A DNA stretch of 64,000 bases from Blastochloris viridis (lineage in GTDB: Bacteria > Pseudomonadota > Alphaproteobacteria > Rhizobiales > Xanthobacteraceae): the NCBI RefSeq assembly GCF_001402875.1, contig NZ_CP012946.1, positions 2,830,001 through 2,894,000 on the forward strand, given 5' to 3'. Below, one piece after another: positions 20,079-29,061 of this stretch (its first letter is position 1; every line of letters begins with the position of its first letter). The notes beneath the pieces are model-generated. The model did not search any database, was not told the DNA's origin, and saw only the letters and a program-made list of their open reading frames with translations. A program made the translations under genes and the position numbers.

Positions 20079-21350
20079 TCAACGCTTGAGATGGGACAGC
20101 ACCTCGGTGGTGGCAAAGCCGTCGGGCACCAAGCCGAGCTGAGCCTGAACCTGCCGCAGCGCAGTGCGGGTCTTGCCGCCGATCTTGCCGTCGGGCTGGC
20201 CGATGTCGAAACCGTAGCCGAGCAGCAGCATCTGCAATTCGAACCGCTCGTTGCGCGACAGCAGCTGTGCGTCCCGCGGCCACGCCTGCACAAACGGTCC
20301 GCCGCCGCGCATGCGGTCGGCAAGGTGGCCGATCGCCAGCGCGTAGGCCTCAGCGGGATTGTAACGCATGATGACCCGGAAGTTCTCCAGCATCAGGAAG
20401 GCGGGGCCGCGCGACCCGGCTGGAATCAGCAGGAAGGCCTGATCGCCCGAGCGTGGAAACGGCAGTCCGTTCGCCCGCTGCGCGCCGAGCCGGCTCCACT
20501 CGCCGAGGCTGAGGCGGCGGTTGCGGTCGGCAAGCAGGTAGTCAAACCCCGGCGGCAGCACCACCTCATAGCCCCAGGTCTGGCCGGTCATCCACTTCTC
20601 CGCCCGGAAGCGGTTGGCGGTCGAGGCGAGCGCATCGGGCACGGAGTCGACCAGATTGGCGTGGCCGTCGCCGTCGAAATCGACCGCGTAACGGACGTAA
20701 CCGGTCGGCATAAACTGGGTCATGCCGAAGGCGCCGGCCCACGAGCCGCGCATGTGGTCGGGCGGCACGTCGCCGCGCTGCAGGATCAGCACCGCCGCCA
20801 GGAACTCATCCTGGAAATAGGCCTGCCGGCGGCCGATGCAGGCGAGCGAGGCGGTCGAGCGCACCACGTCGCGCCCGCCCATGCCGTCGCGGGTGCCGAA
20901 ATTGGATTCGATGCCCCAGATCGCAGTGAGAAGATGGCGGTCGACGCCCCACTGCCGCTCGATGGCGTCGAACACCGGCTTGTACTGCGCCAGCATCTCG
21001 CGGCCCTTGCGGATGCGGGTCTCGGTTACAAGCGAATCGACGTACCACCAGATCGGGCGCTCGAACTCCGGCTGCCCGTCCATGAGCTTGAACAGGCTCA
21101 TGTCGGGCGTGGTCGCCCGCACCACCGCCTCAAAGGTCTGGCGGTTGATGCCGCGGCGCTGGGCCGCCGGCCATAGCCCGGCCAGGCAATTGGAGAAATT
21201 GGCTTCGGCCTCGGCCAGCGCCTCCGGCGTCATCAGCGGATGGCTGGCCCTGGGCTGGGCGGGAATCGAGGACGTGATGTCCTGGGCGTAGGCCGTTGCG
21301 CTCCACAGGGCGGCAACGGCGAGCGTGGCGAGGCGAGCGCACGACGGCAT
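20079..21350 (-). CDS. Lytic murein transglycosylase, MltB type with C-terminal peptidoglycan-binding domain
   Basis: From ATG 21350 (GGAGAGG upstream) the product is 423 residues with a cleavable signal (MPSCARLATLAVAALWSATAYA). The SLT_2/MltB domain spans about residues 40-340. The catalytic Glu lies in AIWGIESNFGT, followed by GSWAGAFGMTQFMP and YAVDFDGDGHANL. The last ~60 residues (LQMLLLGYGFDIGQPDGKIG) are a PG_binding_1 module. It cleaves the MurNAc-GlcNAc bond of peptidoglycan, giving 1,6-anhydro ends, in the periplasm. It lies 78 bases upstream of the DUF459 gene, so the two probably form one operon. Confidence 0.93.
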   Translation of the reverse strand: MPSCARLATLAVAALWSATAYAQDITSSIPAQPRASHPLMTPEALAEAEANFSNCLAGLWPAAQRRGINRQTFEAVVRATTPDMSLFKLMDGQPEFERPIWWYVDSLVTETRIRKGREMLAQYKPVFDAIERQWGVDRHLLTAIWGIESNFGTRDGMGGRDVVRSTASLACIGRRQAYFQDEFLAAVLILQRGDVPPDHMRGSWAGAFGMTQFMPTGYVRYAVDFDGDGHANLVDSVPDALASTANRFRAEKWMTGQTWGYEVVLPPGFDYLLADRNRRLSLGEWSRLGAQRANGLPFPRSGDQAFLLIPAGSRGPAFLMLENFRVIMRYNPAEAYALAIGHLADRMRGGGPFVQAWPRDAQLLSRNERFELQMLLLGYGFDIGQPDGKIGGKTRTALRQVQAQLGLVPDGFATTEVLSHLKR

Positions 21351-21479
21351 GGCGGATCCTCTCCAGCGACCGGCTGAGGTGACCCTGCAAGCGTGGCGGC
21401 CTATCGTAAAGCCATCGTTAACGCGGCAACCGTCGCGTCTGAACACGTTCGATACCCAGCCCGATCGGCGACAGAGGTA

Positions 21480-22469
21480 TCACGTTGCGCGGCGCTCGGC
21501 CAGCCGCCGCTCCCACGCCAGCGCCTGGCCGACGATGGCGGTCAGGTCGTCGAACGCCGGCCGCCAGCCGATCTCGGCGCGAATACGGTCGGCGCCGGCG
21601 ACGATCGCCGCCGGATCGCCCGGCCGGCGCGGCGCCAGCGTCACCGGAAAATCGACACCGGAGACGCGCTTCACCGTCTCGATCACCTCCAGCACCGAAT
21701 AGCCGCGGCCATAGCCGCAGTTCAGGGTGAGGTTACCGCCGCCGCGGCGGAGGTGGCGCAGCGCGTCGAGATGGGCAGCGACCAGGTCGCTGACCTGGAT
21801 GTAGTCGCGCACGCCGGTGCCATCTGGGGTCGGAAAGTCGGTTCCGAACACCGAAACACCCGGCCTGAGCCCCAGCGCCGCCTCGCAGCCGACCTTGATC
21901 AGGTGGGTGGCGTTCGGCGTCGACTGGCCGGAGCGGCCCTCCGGATCGGCGCCGGCGACGTTGAAATAGCGCAGCACCACGTAGCCGAGGCCGTGGGCCC
22001 GCGCCGCGTCGGCCAGCATCAGCTCGCTCATCAGCTTAGAGTTGCCGTAGGGCGATTCGGGGTGCGGCCGGGCGTCCTCGGTGACCGGATTGCGCTCGGG
22101 CGTGCCGTACACCGCCGCGGTCGAGGAAAAGATGAGGTGCTTGACCCCGCCGGCCACCGCGGCTGCGAACAGCGCCCGCGTCTTCACGGTGTTGGCGAGG
22201 TAGTAGCCGAGCGGATCGGCCACCGAGTCCGGCACCACGATCTTCGCTGCGAAATGGGCGATGGCATCGACGCCGCGCGCCTGGATGACGCGGCCGACCA
22301 GCGCCTGGTCGGAGGCGTCGCCGACGATCAGCTCGGCGTTGGGGTGGACCGCCCAGCGAAAACCGTTGGAGAGGTCGTCCAGCACCACCACCCGCTCGCC
22401 GGCGTCGATCAGGGCGAGCACCATGTGGCTGCCGATATAGCCGGCACCGCCGGTCACCAGAACGGTCAT
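21480..22469 (-). CDS. galE: UDP-glucose 4-epimerase
   Basis: The 329-residue product is an extended short-chain dehydrogenase: N-terminal NAD motif TGGAGYIGSH (6-15), catalytic FSSTAAVYG with Ser/Thr, and the YGNSK catalytic Tyr-Lys pair. RYFNVAGADPEG is typical for GalE. It interconverts UDP-glucose and UDP-galactose for surface polysaccharides. CGGAG lies before the ATG. It is divergent from galU, which makes the UDP-glucose substrate, with 184 bases between the starts. Confidence 0.95.
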   Translation of the reverse strand: MTVLVTGGAGYIGSHMVLALIDAGERVVVLDDLSNGFRWAVHPNAELIVGDASDQALVGRVIQARGVDAIAHFAAKIVVPDSVADPLGYYLANTVKTRALFAAAVAGGVKHLIFSSTAAVYGTPERNPVTEDARPHPESPYGNSKLMSELMLADAARAHGLGYVVLRYFNVAGADPEGRSGQSTPNATHLIKVGCEAALGLRPGVSVFGTDFPTPDGTGVRDYIQVSDLVAAHLDALRHLRRGGGNLTLNCGYGRGYSVLEVIETVKRVSGVDFPVTLAPRRPGDPAAIVAGADRIRAEIGWRPAFDDLTAIVGQALAWERRLAERRAT

Positions 22470-22653
22470 GCGGTCACTCCGAGCTTTGCGGCCAGGCCCC
22501 GGAGCCGCGCCGCGGATCGGCGGGAATATCGCGAAACCTTAGTCGATGTTCAAATACACGCCACCATTTCTCCCACATTTATCGGAAGATGCCGCTGCTC
22601 GCGACAGTCAGGGCGCCGCGCGGGCCGACCGTTTCTCGCCCGCCGCATGCACC

Positions 22654-23529
22654 ATGACCCTTCCCATTCGTAAAGCCGTATTCCCGGTCGCGGGGCTCGG
22701 CACCCGCTTTCTGCCGGCGACGAAAGCAATGCCCAAGGAAATGCTCACCGTGGTCGACCGGCCGGTGATCCAGCACGTCGCCGACGAGGCCCGCGAGGCG
22801 GGGGTGGAGCACTTCATCTTCGTCACCGGCCGCAACAAGGGCGTCATCGAGGACCATTTCGACCGCCAATACGAGCTGGAGGACACCCTGTCCGACCGCG
22901 GCAAGCGCGGCGAGCTCGATGCGCTGTCGCGCGACCAGCCCGGCCCCGGCACCACCAGCTTCACCCGCCAGCAGAGCCCGCTCGGCCTCGGCCACGCGGT
23001 GTGGTGCGCCCGCGAGCTGGTCGGCAAGGAACCGTTCGCGCTGTTGCTGCCGGACATGCTCCACCACGGCCGGGTGCCGTGCCTGAAAGGCATGATCGAC
23101 GCCTACAAGAAACAGCCGGGCAATTACGTCGCAGTCTACGAAGTGCCGCAGAGCCAAGCCCACCAGTACGGCATTGTTGGCGTCGAGAACGCCAGCGCCC
23201 GCGTCTCCAAGATCACCAAGATGATCGAGAAGCCGCCGTCCGGATCGGCACCGTCGAACCTTGCCATCTCCGGGCGCTACATCCTAAATTCCGAAATCTT
23301 CGAACTCCTGGCGACGCAGAGCCGCGGCGCCGGTGGCGAGATCCAGCTCACCGACGCCATGATCAAGCTGGCCGAAACGCAGCCGTTCTATGCCTACACC
23401 TTCGATGGCCGCATCTATGACTGCGGCTCGAAGGTCGGCTTCCTGGTTGCAAACGTCGCTTATGCCCTAGCGCGCGACGACATCGCCCCGGCCTTCCGGC
23501 AGGAGCTGGCCACGCTGCTGACCGATTGA
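22654..23529 (+). CDS. galU: UTP-glucose-1-phosphate uridylyltransferase
   Basis: From ATG 22654 the product is 291 residues, full length for GalU. The nucleotide-binding signature VAGLGTRFLPATKAMPKEML is at about 11-30, with IVGVENASARVSKITKMIEKP, then FDGRIYDCGSKVGFL near the C-terminus. It makes UDP-glucose from UTP and glucose-1-phosphate. The open frame extends 36 codons upstream without protein-like content. Divergent galE uses the product. Confidence 0.95.
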   Translation: MTLPIRKAVFPVAGLGTRFLPATKAMPKEMLTVVDRPVIQHVADEAREAGVEHFIFVTGRNKGVIEDHFDRQYELEDTLSDRGKRGELDALSRDQPGPGTTSFTRQQSPLGLGHAVWCARELVGKEPFALLLPDMLHHGRVPCLKGMIDAYKKQPGNYVAVYEVPQSQAHQYGIVGVENASARVSKITKMIEKPPSGSAPSNLAISGRYILNSEIFELLATQSRGAGGEIQLTDAMIKLAETQPFYAYTFDGRIYDCGSKVGFLVANVAYALARDDIAPAFRQELATLLTD

Positions 23530-23662
23530 ACCCGATTGCCGAGCCCAAGCACGTTCCGCGGGCATTAAACCGCTTTTGCGAAACACCTACGCTAAAATAA
23601 AATCCTAGATTGCCCGCTCTGACGCGGTCAGATCGGCCGACGTTCTCACCGACCACAATGAT

Positions 23663-23718
23663 GCGGCGCCGTTCGGTCGGCGCCGCGCTCGCCCGGCCGG
23701 ATCGTTCGGTCCGGCCGG
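23663..23718 (+). other. Two perfect stem-loops in the leader of the SPFH gene
   Basis: GCGGCGCCG/CGGCGCCGC (23663-23686, loop TTCGGT) and CCGGCCGGA/TCCGGCCGG (23693-23718, 8-base loop). They lie 28-83 bases before the SPFH start. No U-run follows, so they are not intrinsic terminators; they may be a repeat or an mRNA-stabilising leader. Confidence 0.45.
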
Positions 23719-23746
23719 ACCGCGCGCCCCGAACCAGGATCAGTCC

Positions 23747-24748
23747 ATGCCCATGCTTTCCGGCTTTGATCTTTTCGTCCTGATCTTCGTCGTCCTCATC
23801 GTCCTCACGCTGTTCGCCGGCGTGAAGACGGTGCCGCAGGGCTACGAGTGGACCGTGGTCCGCTTCAACAAGTACACCCGCACCCTGTCGCCCGGTCTGA
23901 GCGTGATCGTTCCGTTCATCGATCGCATCGGCAGCAAGGTGAACATGATGGAACAGGTGATGGACGTCCCCTCCCAGGAGGTCATCACCAAGGACAACGC
24001 CACCATCACCGTCGACGGCGTCGCGTTCTACCAGGTGTTCGACGCGGCAAGGTCGAGCTACGAGGTCGCCAACCTCACCAGCGCCATCCTCAACCTCACC
24101 ACCACCAATATTCGCACGGTGATGGGCTCGATGGACCTCGACCAGCTCCTGTCGCACCGCGACGAGATCAACGAGCGACTGCTGCACGTGGTCGACGCTG
24201 CGGCGGCCAATTGGGGCCTCAAGGTCAATCGCATCGAGATCAAGGATATCGTGCCGCCGGCCGATCTGGTCGAGGCGATGGGCCGCCAGATGAAGGCCGA
24301 GCGCGTCAAGCGCGCGCTGGTGCTGGAGGCCGAGGGCCAGCGCCAGTCCGAGATTCTGCGGGCGGAGGGCGCCAAGCAGTCGCAGATCCTGGAGGCGGAG
24401 GGCCGCCGCGAAGCCGCCTTCCGCGACGCCGAGGCGCGCGAGCGCCTCGCCGAGGCCGAGGCGGTGGCCACCAGGATGGTGTCGGAGGCGGTCGCCCAGG
24501 GCGACCTCAACGCCCTCAATTACTTCATCGCCGACAAGTATGTTAAGGCGTTGGAATCGCTTGCCTCCGCGCCGAACCAGCGCGTGCTGGTGCTGCCGGT
24601 CGAGGCGACCGCGATCCTGGGATCGCTGGCCGGGGTGTCGGAGCTGTTCACGTCGGCCCAGGCCGCCAGGGACAGCCGGGCGGCGGCGCCGGCGCGGTCG
24701 ACCGGCCCCACGGTCGGCGGCGGCGGATCGCTGGTTCCTTCCTCGTGA
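23747..24748 (+). CDS. SPFH/Band 7 membrane protein (QmcA/stomatin-like)
   Basis: The 333-residue product has one N-terminal membrane segment (FDLFVLIFVVLIVLTLFAGV, about 7-26). The SPFH domain spans about 30-190 (TVPQGYEWTVVRFNKY, then LSPGLSVIVPFID). A long charged helix with E-A-E-G repeats (to about 270) and a hydrophobic patch (VLVLPVEATAILGSLAG) follow. Such proteins oligomerise on the inner membrane and are thought to scaffold membrane domains and proteases. The NfeD gene follows seven bases after the stop, the classic SPFH-NfeD pair. Confidence 0.92.
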   Translation: MPMLSGFDLFVLIFVVLIVLTLFAGVKTVPQGYEWTVVRFNKYTRTLSPGLSVIVPFIDRIGSKVNMMEQVMDVPSQEVITKDNATITVDGVAFYQVFDAARSSYEVANLTSAILNLTTTNIRTVMGSMDLDQLLSHRDEINERLLHVVDAAAANWGLKVNRIEIKDIVPPADLVEAMGRQMKAERVKRALVLEAEGQRQSEILRAEGAKQSQILEAEGRREAAFRDAEARERLAEAEAVATRMVSEAVAQGDLNALNYFIADKYVKALESLASAPNQRVLVLPVEATAILGSLAGVSELFTSAQAARDSRAAAPARSTGPTVGGGGSLVPSS

Positions 24749-24755
24749 GGTTGCC

Positions 24756-25205
24756 ATGTCTGCGTTCTCGGCTCTCGGCGTCTGGATCTGGTTTATCCTC
24801 GGTCTGGTGCTGCTTGGCGCCGAGGTGGCGCTGCCCGGCTTCTTCATGCTGTGGCTCGGGGTTGCCGCCCTCGCCACCGGGCTGATCACGCTCGCACTCG
24901 GCCTGCCCTGGCAGGCCGAGTTCATTGTGTTCGGCGTGCTGTCGGTGGCGGCGCTGGTGGTGTGGCTGCGGCTGGCCAAGCAGGCGTCGGAGGCCCCCGC
25001 CGACAACCCGTTCCTCAATCGGAGAGCCGCCGGCTATGTCGGCCGCGAGTTCCTGCTGGAGGAGGCGATCGTGCGCGGCGCCGGCCGGGTGCGAATCGAC
25101 GACAGCGTGTGGCGGCTCGCCGGCCCGGACCTTCCGGCCGGCAGCCGGGTTCGCGTCACCCGCGCCGACGGCGGCTTGCTGCACGTCGAGGCGACGGGAG
25201 GATGA
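24756..25205 (+). CDS. NfeD family membrane protein
   Basis: The 149-residue short NfeD form starts at ATG 24756. Membrane segments are near residues 7-25, 28-47 and 52-70 (VWIWFILGLVLLGAEVALPG, LWLGVAALATGLITLALGL, EFIVFGVLSVAALVVWLRL). A C-terminal OB-fold-like domain follows (VRIDDSVWRLAGPDLPAGSRV). It lacks the ClpP-like protease domain of long NfeDs. It is the usual operon partner of the SPFH protein upstream. Confidence 0.92.
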   Translation: MSAFSALGVWIWFILGLVLLGAEVALPGFFMLWLGVAALATGLITLALGLPWQAEFIVFGVLSVAALVVWLRLAKQASEAPADNPFLNRRAAGYVGREFLLEEAIVRGAGRVRIDDSVWRLAGPDLPAGSRVRVTRADGGLLHVEATGG

Positions 25206-25365
25206 GGGCGCGCGGACGGCTTGAGCTGAAAGAGGTCTCGTCTTCCCGGACGGAAGCGGAGCTTCCGAGCCGGGACCGTCAGCACAAACCGGCGCCTTGT
25301 CTTGCAAACGGCCCCGGATCGCGCGGCTCGCCGCTTGTCCGGGGCGACGAGCCGAATCCGGTGCC
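25206..25365. repeat. Intergenic palindromic repeats between nfeD and kdsD
   Basis: Contains a TCCCGG...GGAAGC-gga-GCTTCC...CCGGGA palindrome at about 25241-25281 and a second CCCCGGATCG...TTGTCCGGGG palindrome at about 25312-25344. Both belong to the repeat type also seen at 16.8, 42.0 and 49.7 kb. They lie between convergent genes and may end transcription on both sides. Confidence 0.6.
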
Positions 25366-26364
25366 TCACGCCAGCCCGGAGCGCAGGATGTCGTGCAGGT
25401 GCAGGATGCCGACCGGGCGGCGATCGGCCACCGCGAACAGCGCGGTGATCTTCTTGGTTTCCATCAGCTCCAGCGCCTCGGCGGCGAGCTGGTCCGGCCG
25501 TGTGGTCTTCGGCCCCCGCGTCATCACCTGATCGACCGAGCGCGCCATCAGATCGGTCGCCATGTGGCGGCGCAGGTCGCCGTCGGTGACGATGCCGAGC
25601 AGCTCACCCTCCGCCCCGGCGATGCCGACGCAGCCGAACCCCTTGGCCGACATCGTCAGGATCGCTTCGGACATCAAGGTTCCGGCCGCGACCAGCGGCA
25701 CCGCCTCGCCGGTGTGCATGAGATCGCGCACGAAGCGCAGATTGGCGCCGAGCTTGCCGCCCGGGTGGAACACCTTGAAATCGAGCGGGGTGAAGCCGCG
25801 CCCTTCCAGCAGCGCCACCGCCAGCGCGTCGCCGAGCGAGAGCTGCAGCACGGTGGAGGAGGTCGGCGCCAGCCCCATCGGGCAGGCTTCGGTGACCTTG
25901 GGCAGGGCCAGCACCACGTCGGCCGCCCGCCCCAGCGTGCTGTCGGCGCTGGAGGTGATGGCGACCAGCGGCACCCGGAACCGGCGCGAATAGTCGACGA
26001 GGTCGCGCAGCTCGGTGGTCTCGCCCGACCACGACAGCGCCAGGATGACGTCGGTGCGGCCGATCATGCCGAGGTCGCCGTGGCTGGCCTCGCCGGGATG
26101 GACGAAATGGGCCGGCGTGCCGGTGGAGGCGAAGGTCGAGGCGATCTTGCGGCCGACGTGGCCGCTCTTGCCCATGCCGGTGACGATGACGCGGCCCTCG
26201 GCGGCGAGAATGATATCGACCGCCGCGGCGAACGCCGCCCCGAGCTCGCCATCCAGCGCCTGGCTGAGCGCCACCAGCCCGTTCGCCTCGGTTTCCACGG
26301 TGCGCCGCGCCGCCGCGACCCGCACCCGTGCCTCGATCGTCGGATCGCTGGCCGGTACCGTCAT
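25366..26364 (-). CDS. kdsD: Arabinose-5-phosphate isomerase (KpsF/GutQ family)
   Basis: From ATG 26364 (AGGAA upstream) the product is 332 residues. The SIS sugar-isomerase domain spans about 40-180 (VIVTGMGKSGHVGRKIASTFAS, STGTPAHFVHPGEASHGDLGM, ALSWSGETTEL). Two CBS domains follow (about 210-330; MHTGEAVPLV, GCVGIAGAEGELLGIVTDGDLRRHM). It converts ribulose-5-phosphate to arabinose-5-phosphate, the first step of Kdo synthesis for lipopolysaccharide. It stands alone here. Confidence 0.93.
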   Translation of the reverse strand: MTVPASDPTIEARVRVAAARRTVETEANGLVALSQALDGELGAAFAAAVDIILAAEGRVIVTGMGKSGHVGRKIASTFASTGTPAHFVHPGEASHGDLGMIGRTDVILALSWSGETTELRDLVDYSRRFRVPLVAITSSADSTLGRAADVVLALPKVTEACPMGLAPTSSTVLQLSLGDALAVALLEGRGFTPLDFKVFHPGGKLGANLRFVRDLMHTGEAVPLVAAGTLMSEAILTMSAKGFGCVGIAGAEGELLGIVTDGDLRRHMATDLMARSVDQVMTRGPKTTRPDQLAAEALELMETKKITALFAVADRRPVGILHLHDILRSGLA

Positions 26365-26392
26365 AATTCCTGATCGCTCCGCCTTGAGTGAT

Positions 26393-26510
26393 ACGGTTTT
26401 TCGGATGATCCCGCTGTGATCCCAGGACACCCCGCGCCGGAATATCCTTGATTGGACACGGATTTTCGGCAACCGACCACGAAAACCCCGGCCTGATCGG
26501 CCCGATTTCG
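26393..26510 (+). repeat. Dispersed multi-hairpin repeat, full copy
   Basis: It shows the ordered blocks of the family: ACGGTTTTTCGGATGATC, then GTGATCCC, then CGCCGGAATATCC, GGATTTTCGGC, CCACGAAAA, and CCGGCCTGATCGGCCCGATTTCG. Other full copies are at 37525-37645, 46627-46756 and 58293-58410. This copy lies in the divergent gap between kdsD and the outer-membrane gene. Confidence 0.7.
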
Positions 26511-26640
26511 TATGAACGAACCTCTTAGCACGCGACCGCCACCGCCTCCACCCCGCCGGACTCTCGTACGCCCACCGGCGCCAGCGGAAAGATGCCGTTA
26601 ACCGAACCGGTTGTAGGTTTGTTAACCATCCCGGAGCCGG

Positions 26641-28233
26641 TTGCCCGTGCGACGCACTCGTTCTGCCCTGTCATGCCTCGCCGCGCTCGGTGCGCTGGCG
26701 TCGACCTGCAGTCCGCTGCAGGCGCAGGAATTGCGCGTGCCCGGGCTGGCCGATCCGAGCCTTTTCCCCGCGGGCACCGAGGAGGCAGCGGCCGAGGGCC
26801 GGCAGCCGCCGAACCGGCCGCGGCTGCGCCCCTCGATCGACGCCGACGCGCCGGGCGGCACGACCGCCGCGGCCCGGTCCGGCCCCGGCACCACCGGCTC
26901 GTCCTCAACCGGGCGGACCCCGCCGGCGGCGCGCCGGGTGCCCGAGCCGCTGCTGCCTGGCGGGCGGCCGCAACGGCCGAACTGGCGCCAGAACGCGCGG
27001 GCCTACGACGCGGCGATCCAGGCTGCCGACGGCCGCCGCGACCGCGTCGAAGCCGCCCGCAACGACGTGCTCAGAGTGTCGCCGATCGAGACCACCGAGC
27101 CGTTCGACCCGGTCGGCATCCGCGTCGGCAGCTTTGTGCTGCGGCCCGCGTTCGACTCCGTGCTCGGCTACGACGACAACCCGCTGCGTGTCGCCACCGG
27201 CCGCCGGCCCTCGCTGTTCCAGCGCTTCGGGGGCGCGATGTTGCTGCGCTCGGACTGGTCGCGCCACGCCCTCGATGCCGATATCCGGGGCTCCTACACC
27301 AAATATGACGACGTCAGCGGCAACAACCGGCCCGAGCTGGACGCCCGGCTGCGCGGCCGTGTCGACATCACCGAGCGGACGCGGACCGAGTTGGAGGGGC
27401 GCTACCTGCTCACCACCGAAAGCGCCGGCGACCCCGACGCGCCGACCGGCGCGGTGCGGCCGCCGCCGGTGATCACCATCGGCGGCACCGCCGGCCTGGT
27501 CCATAGCTGGAACCGGCTGGAGGTGGCGCTGCGCGGCGCCTTCGACCGCACCACCTACGACAACGCCAAGCTGCGCAACGGCAGCATCCTCGACCGCTCC
27601 GACCGCAATTACGACCAGCCGGCGGCAACGCTGCGCGTCGGCTACGACATCCGCCCCGGCCTCAGGCCGTTCGTCGAGGGCCGAATCGATTCGCGCAATT
27701 TCGAGCGCGAGGTCGATACCTCGGGCTACATTCGCCAATCGGACGGCCAGCAGATCAGGGCCGGCACCAGCTTCGAGGTGACGCGGACGCTGACCGGCGA
27801 AGCCGCCACCGGCTGGATCGTGCGGCGCTACGAGGACCCGCGGCTACCCGACATCTCCGGCCTTCTGATCGACGGCTCGCTGGTGTGGACGGCGAGCGGG
27901 CTGACCACGGTGCGCTTCATCGCAATCACCAGCATCGACGAAACCTCCTACGAGGACACCACCGGCGTGTTACGGCGCGACCTCGGCCTCAGCGTCGACC
28001 ATGCCTTCCGGCGCTGGCTGATCGGCACCGCCCGGTTCGGCTGGGGCTTCGACGACTACGGTCAATCCGGCCGCCGCGACGACCGCTTCACGATGTCCGG
28101 CCTCATCACCGCCAAGCTGTCGCGGGACCTGTGGCTCACCGGCGAGGTGCGGCAGGAGCGGCTGTCGTCCAACGAACCGAGCAACGACTACACCGCCAAC
28201 ATCATGCTGGTCGGCCTCAGGCTCCAGCGCTGA
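26641..28233 (+). CDS. Outer-membrane beta-barrel protein, exopolysaccharide-type
   Basis: The 530-residue product has a signal (about 1-29), a Pro/Arg/Ala-rich disordered stretch (30-110), then from about residue 150 on a series of alternating aromatic/polar strands (VGSFVLRPAFDSVLGYDDNPL, DWSRHALDADIRGSYTKYDD, LEGRYLLTTES). It ends in TANIMLVGLRLQR; the last residues fit an outer-membrane barrel strand, though not the classical terminal Phe. It resembles the outer-membrane beta-barrel family encoded with rhizobial exopolysaccharide genes. TTG 26641 with CGGAG upstream is the likely start; GTG 26647 is possible. Two TTAACC half-sites lie at about 26598-26628, before the start. Confidence 0.75.
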   Translation: MPVRRTRSALSCLAALGALASTCSPLQAQELRVPGLADPSLFPAGTEEAAAEGRQPPNRPRLRPSIDADAPGGTTAAARSGPGTTGSSSTGRTPPAARRVPEPLLPGGRPQRPNWRQNARAYDAAIQAADGRRDRVEAARNDVLRVSPIETTEPFDPVGIRVGSFVLRPAFDSVLGYDDNPLRVATGRRPSLFQRFGGAMLLRSDWSRHALDADIRGSYTKYDDVSGNNRPELDARLRGRVDITERTRTELEGRYLLTTESAGDPDAPTGAVRPPPVITIGGTAGLVHSWNRLEVALRGAFDRTTYDNAKLRNGSILDRSDRNYDQPAATLRVGYDIRPGLRPFVEGRIDSRNFEREVDTSGYIRQSDGQQIRAGTSFEVTRTLTGEAATGWIVRRYEDPRLPDISGLLIDGSLVWTASGLTTVRFIAITSIDETSYEDTTGVLRRDLGLSVDHAFRRWLIGTARFGWGFDDYGQSGRRDDRFTMSGLITAKLSRDLWLTGEVRQERLSSNEPSNDYTANIMLVGLRLQR

Positions 28234-28317
28234 GCGGCGGCTTGATATGAAATCGGGCTGATCATGCGGCTTCCGGTTGATCCGCCCGAAATGGCCGTTG
28301 GCCGGGGGGCGCATCTT

Positions 28318-28471
28318 TTCCCTCTCCCCTTGCGGGAGAGGGTGGCGAGGATGAGCGCAGCGAGATCCGAGCCGGATGAGGGGCATTTCAGCCTCTTCGG
28401 CGCAGGCCCCCCTAACCCGCCTCGCGATCTTTGCGATCGCTCGGCACCCTCTCCCGCAAGGGGAGAGGGAA
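28318..28471. repeat. 154-bp element bounded by a perfect 26-bp inverted repeat
   Basis: Positions 28318-28343 and 28446-28471 are exact reverse complements over 26 bases. Each half is itself a hairpin (CTCTCCC-CTTGC-GGGAGAG). The inner part contains GCGCAGCGAGATCCGAGCCGGATGAGG-like sequence (about 28353-28381), typical of repeats scattered in Rhizobiales and related genomes. No protein is encoded. It lies behind the outer-membrane gene. Confidence 0.75.
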
Positions 28472-28795
28472 GAAAGAGCCGAGCTGATCAACCGGAAACC
28501 GTATCAGTTGGCCACCGGAATTCCGACCCGCCGAACATGAAACCGCCGGTCGTTCCAGGCGAAGCGAAGCTGAGACTCCGAACCCATGATCGGCGACGGT
28601 TCCGGCAACGGCAGCGCGAGCGATGCCGCGCCGCTACGGGCGATGCGGCCAACCGCGAGCCTGGCGGATCATGGGTCCGATCGCGCGGCTTGGCCGCTTG
28701 TCCGGGACGACGGCGGGGACCTCCCCGCGATCAACCGCAAACGCGATGAAAACTCGGACGGCGGCTTGCGCTGCGGTGCGATCCGCCAGGCGCCC
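28472..28795. repeat. Mixed repeat debris between the 154-bp element and the small membrane protein
   Basis: About 320 bases without a gene. A fragment of the dispersed repeat (CCGGAAACCGTATCA) is near 28491-28505. ACCCATGATC at 28582-28591 is matched by GATCATGGGT at 28667-28676, an exact 10-bp inverted pair. TTGTCCGGGACGACG near 28700 recalls the CCGGGATGAC family. Confidence 0.5.
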
Positions 28796-29044
28796 TTACC
28801 CTCGCCAGGGCTCGGCCCGACCGGCACGGCGGAAGAACCAGACGATGGCGGCCACGCCGAGGATCAGGCCGAGCCCTTCGAAGATCCGGGTGCCGATGTC
28901 GCCAAGCCCCAGCCAGCCGGCCATCGCCCAGCCGAAGGCGAGGCTGGCGCCCACCGTCTCGGAGCCGAGCAAAATCGCGGCGCTGGCGATGGTGACAAGA
29001 GTGGTCCAGCGGATGCGGCCCGGGGCGGTCGCGGTCTGCGACAT
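28796..29044 (-). CDS. Small two-segment inner-membrane protein
   Basis: From ATG 29044 (GGAG eight bases upstream) the product is 82 residues. It has two hydrophobic helices (about 14-34, WTTLVTIASAAILLGSETVG; and about 52-70, FEGLGLILGVAAIVWFFRR) joined by a GWAMAGWLGLGDIG loop. The function is unknown. It may be co-transcribed with the small reading frame and the methyltransferase upstream. Confidence 0.6.
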   Translation of the reverse strand: MSQTATAPGRIRWTTLVTIASAAILLGSETVGASLAFGWAMAGWLGLGDIGTRIFEGLGLILGVAAIVWFFRRAGRAEPWRG

Positions 29045-29061
29045 CTTCGATGCTCCAACAC

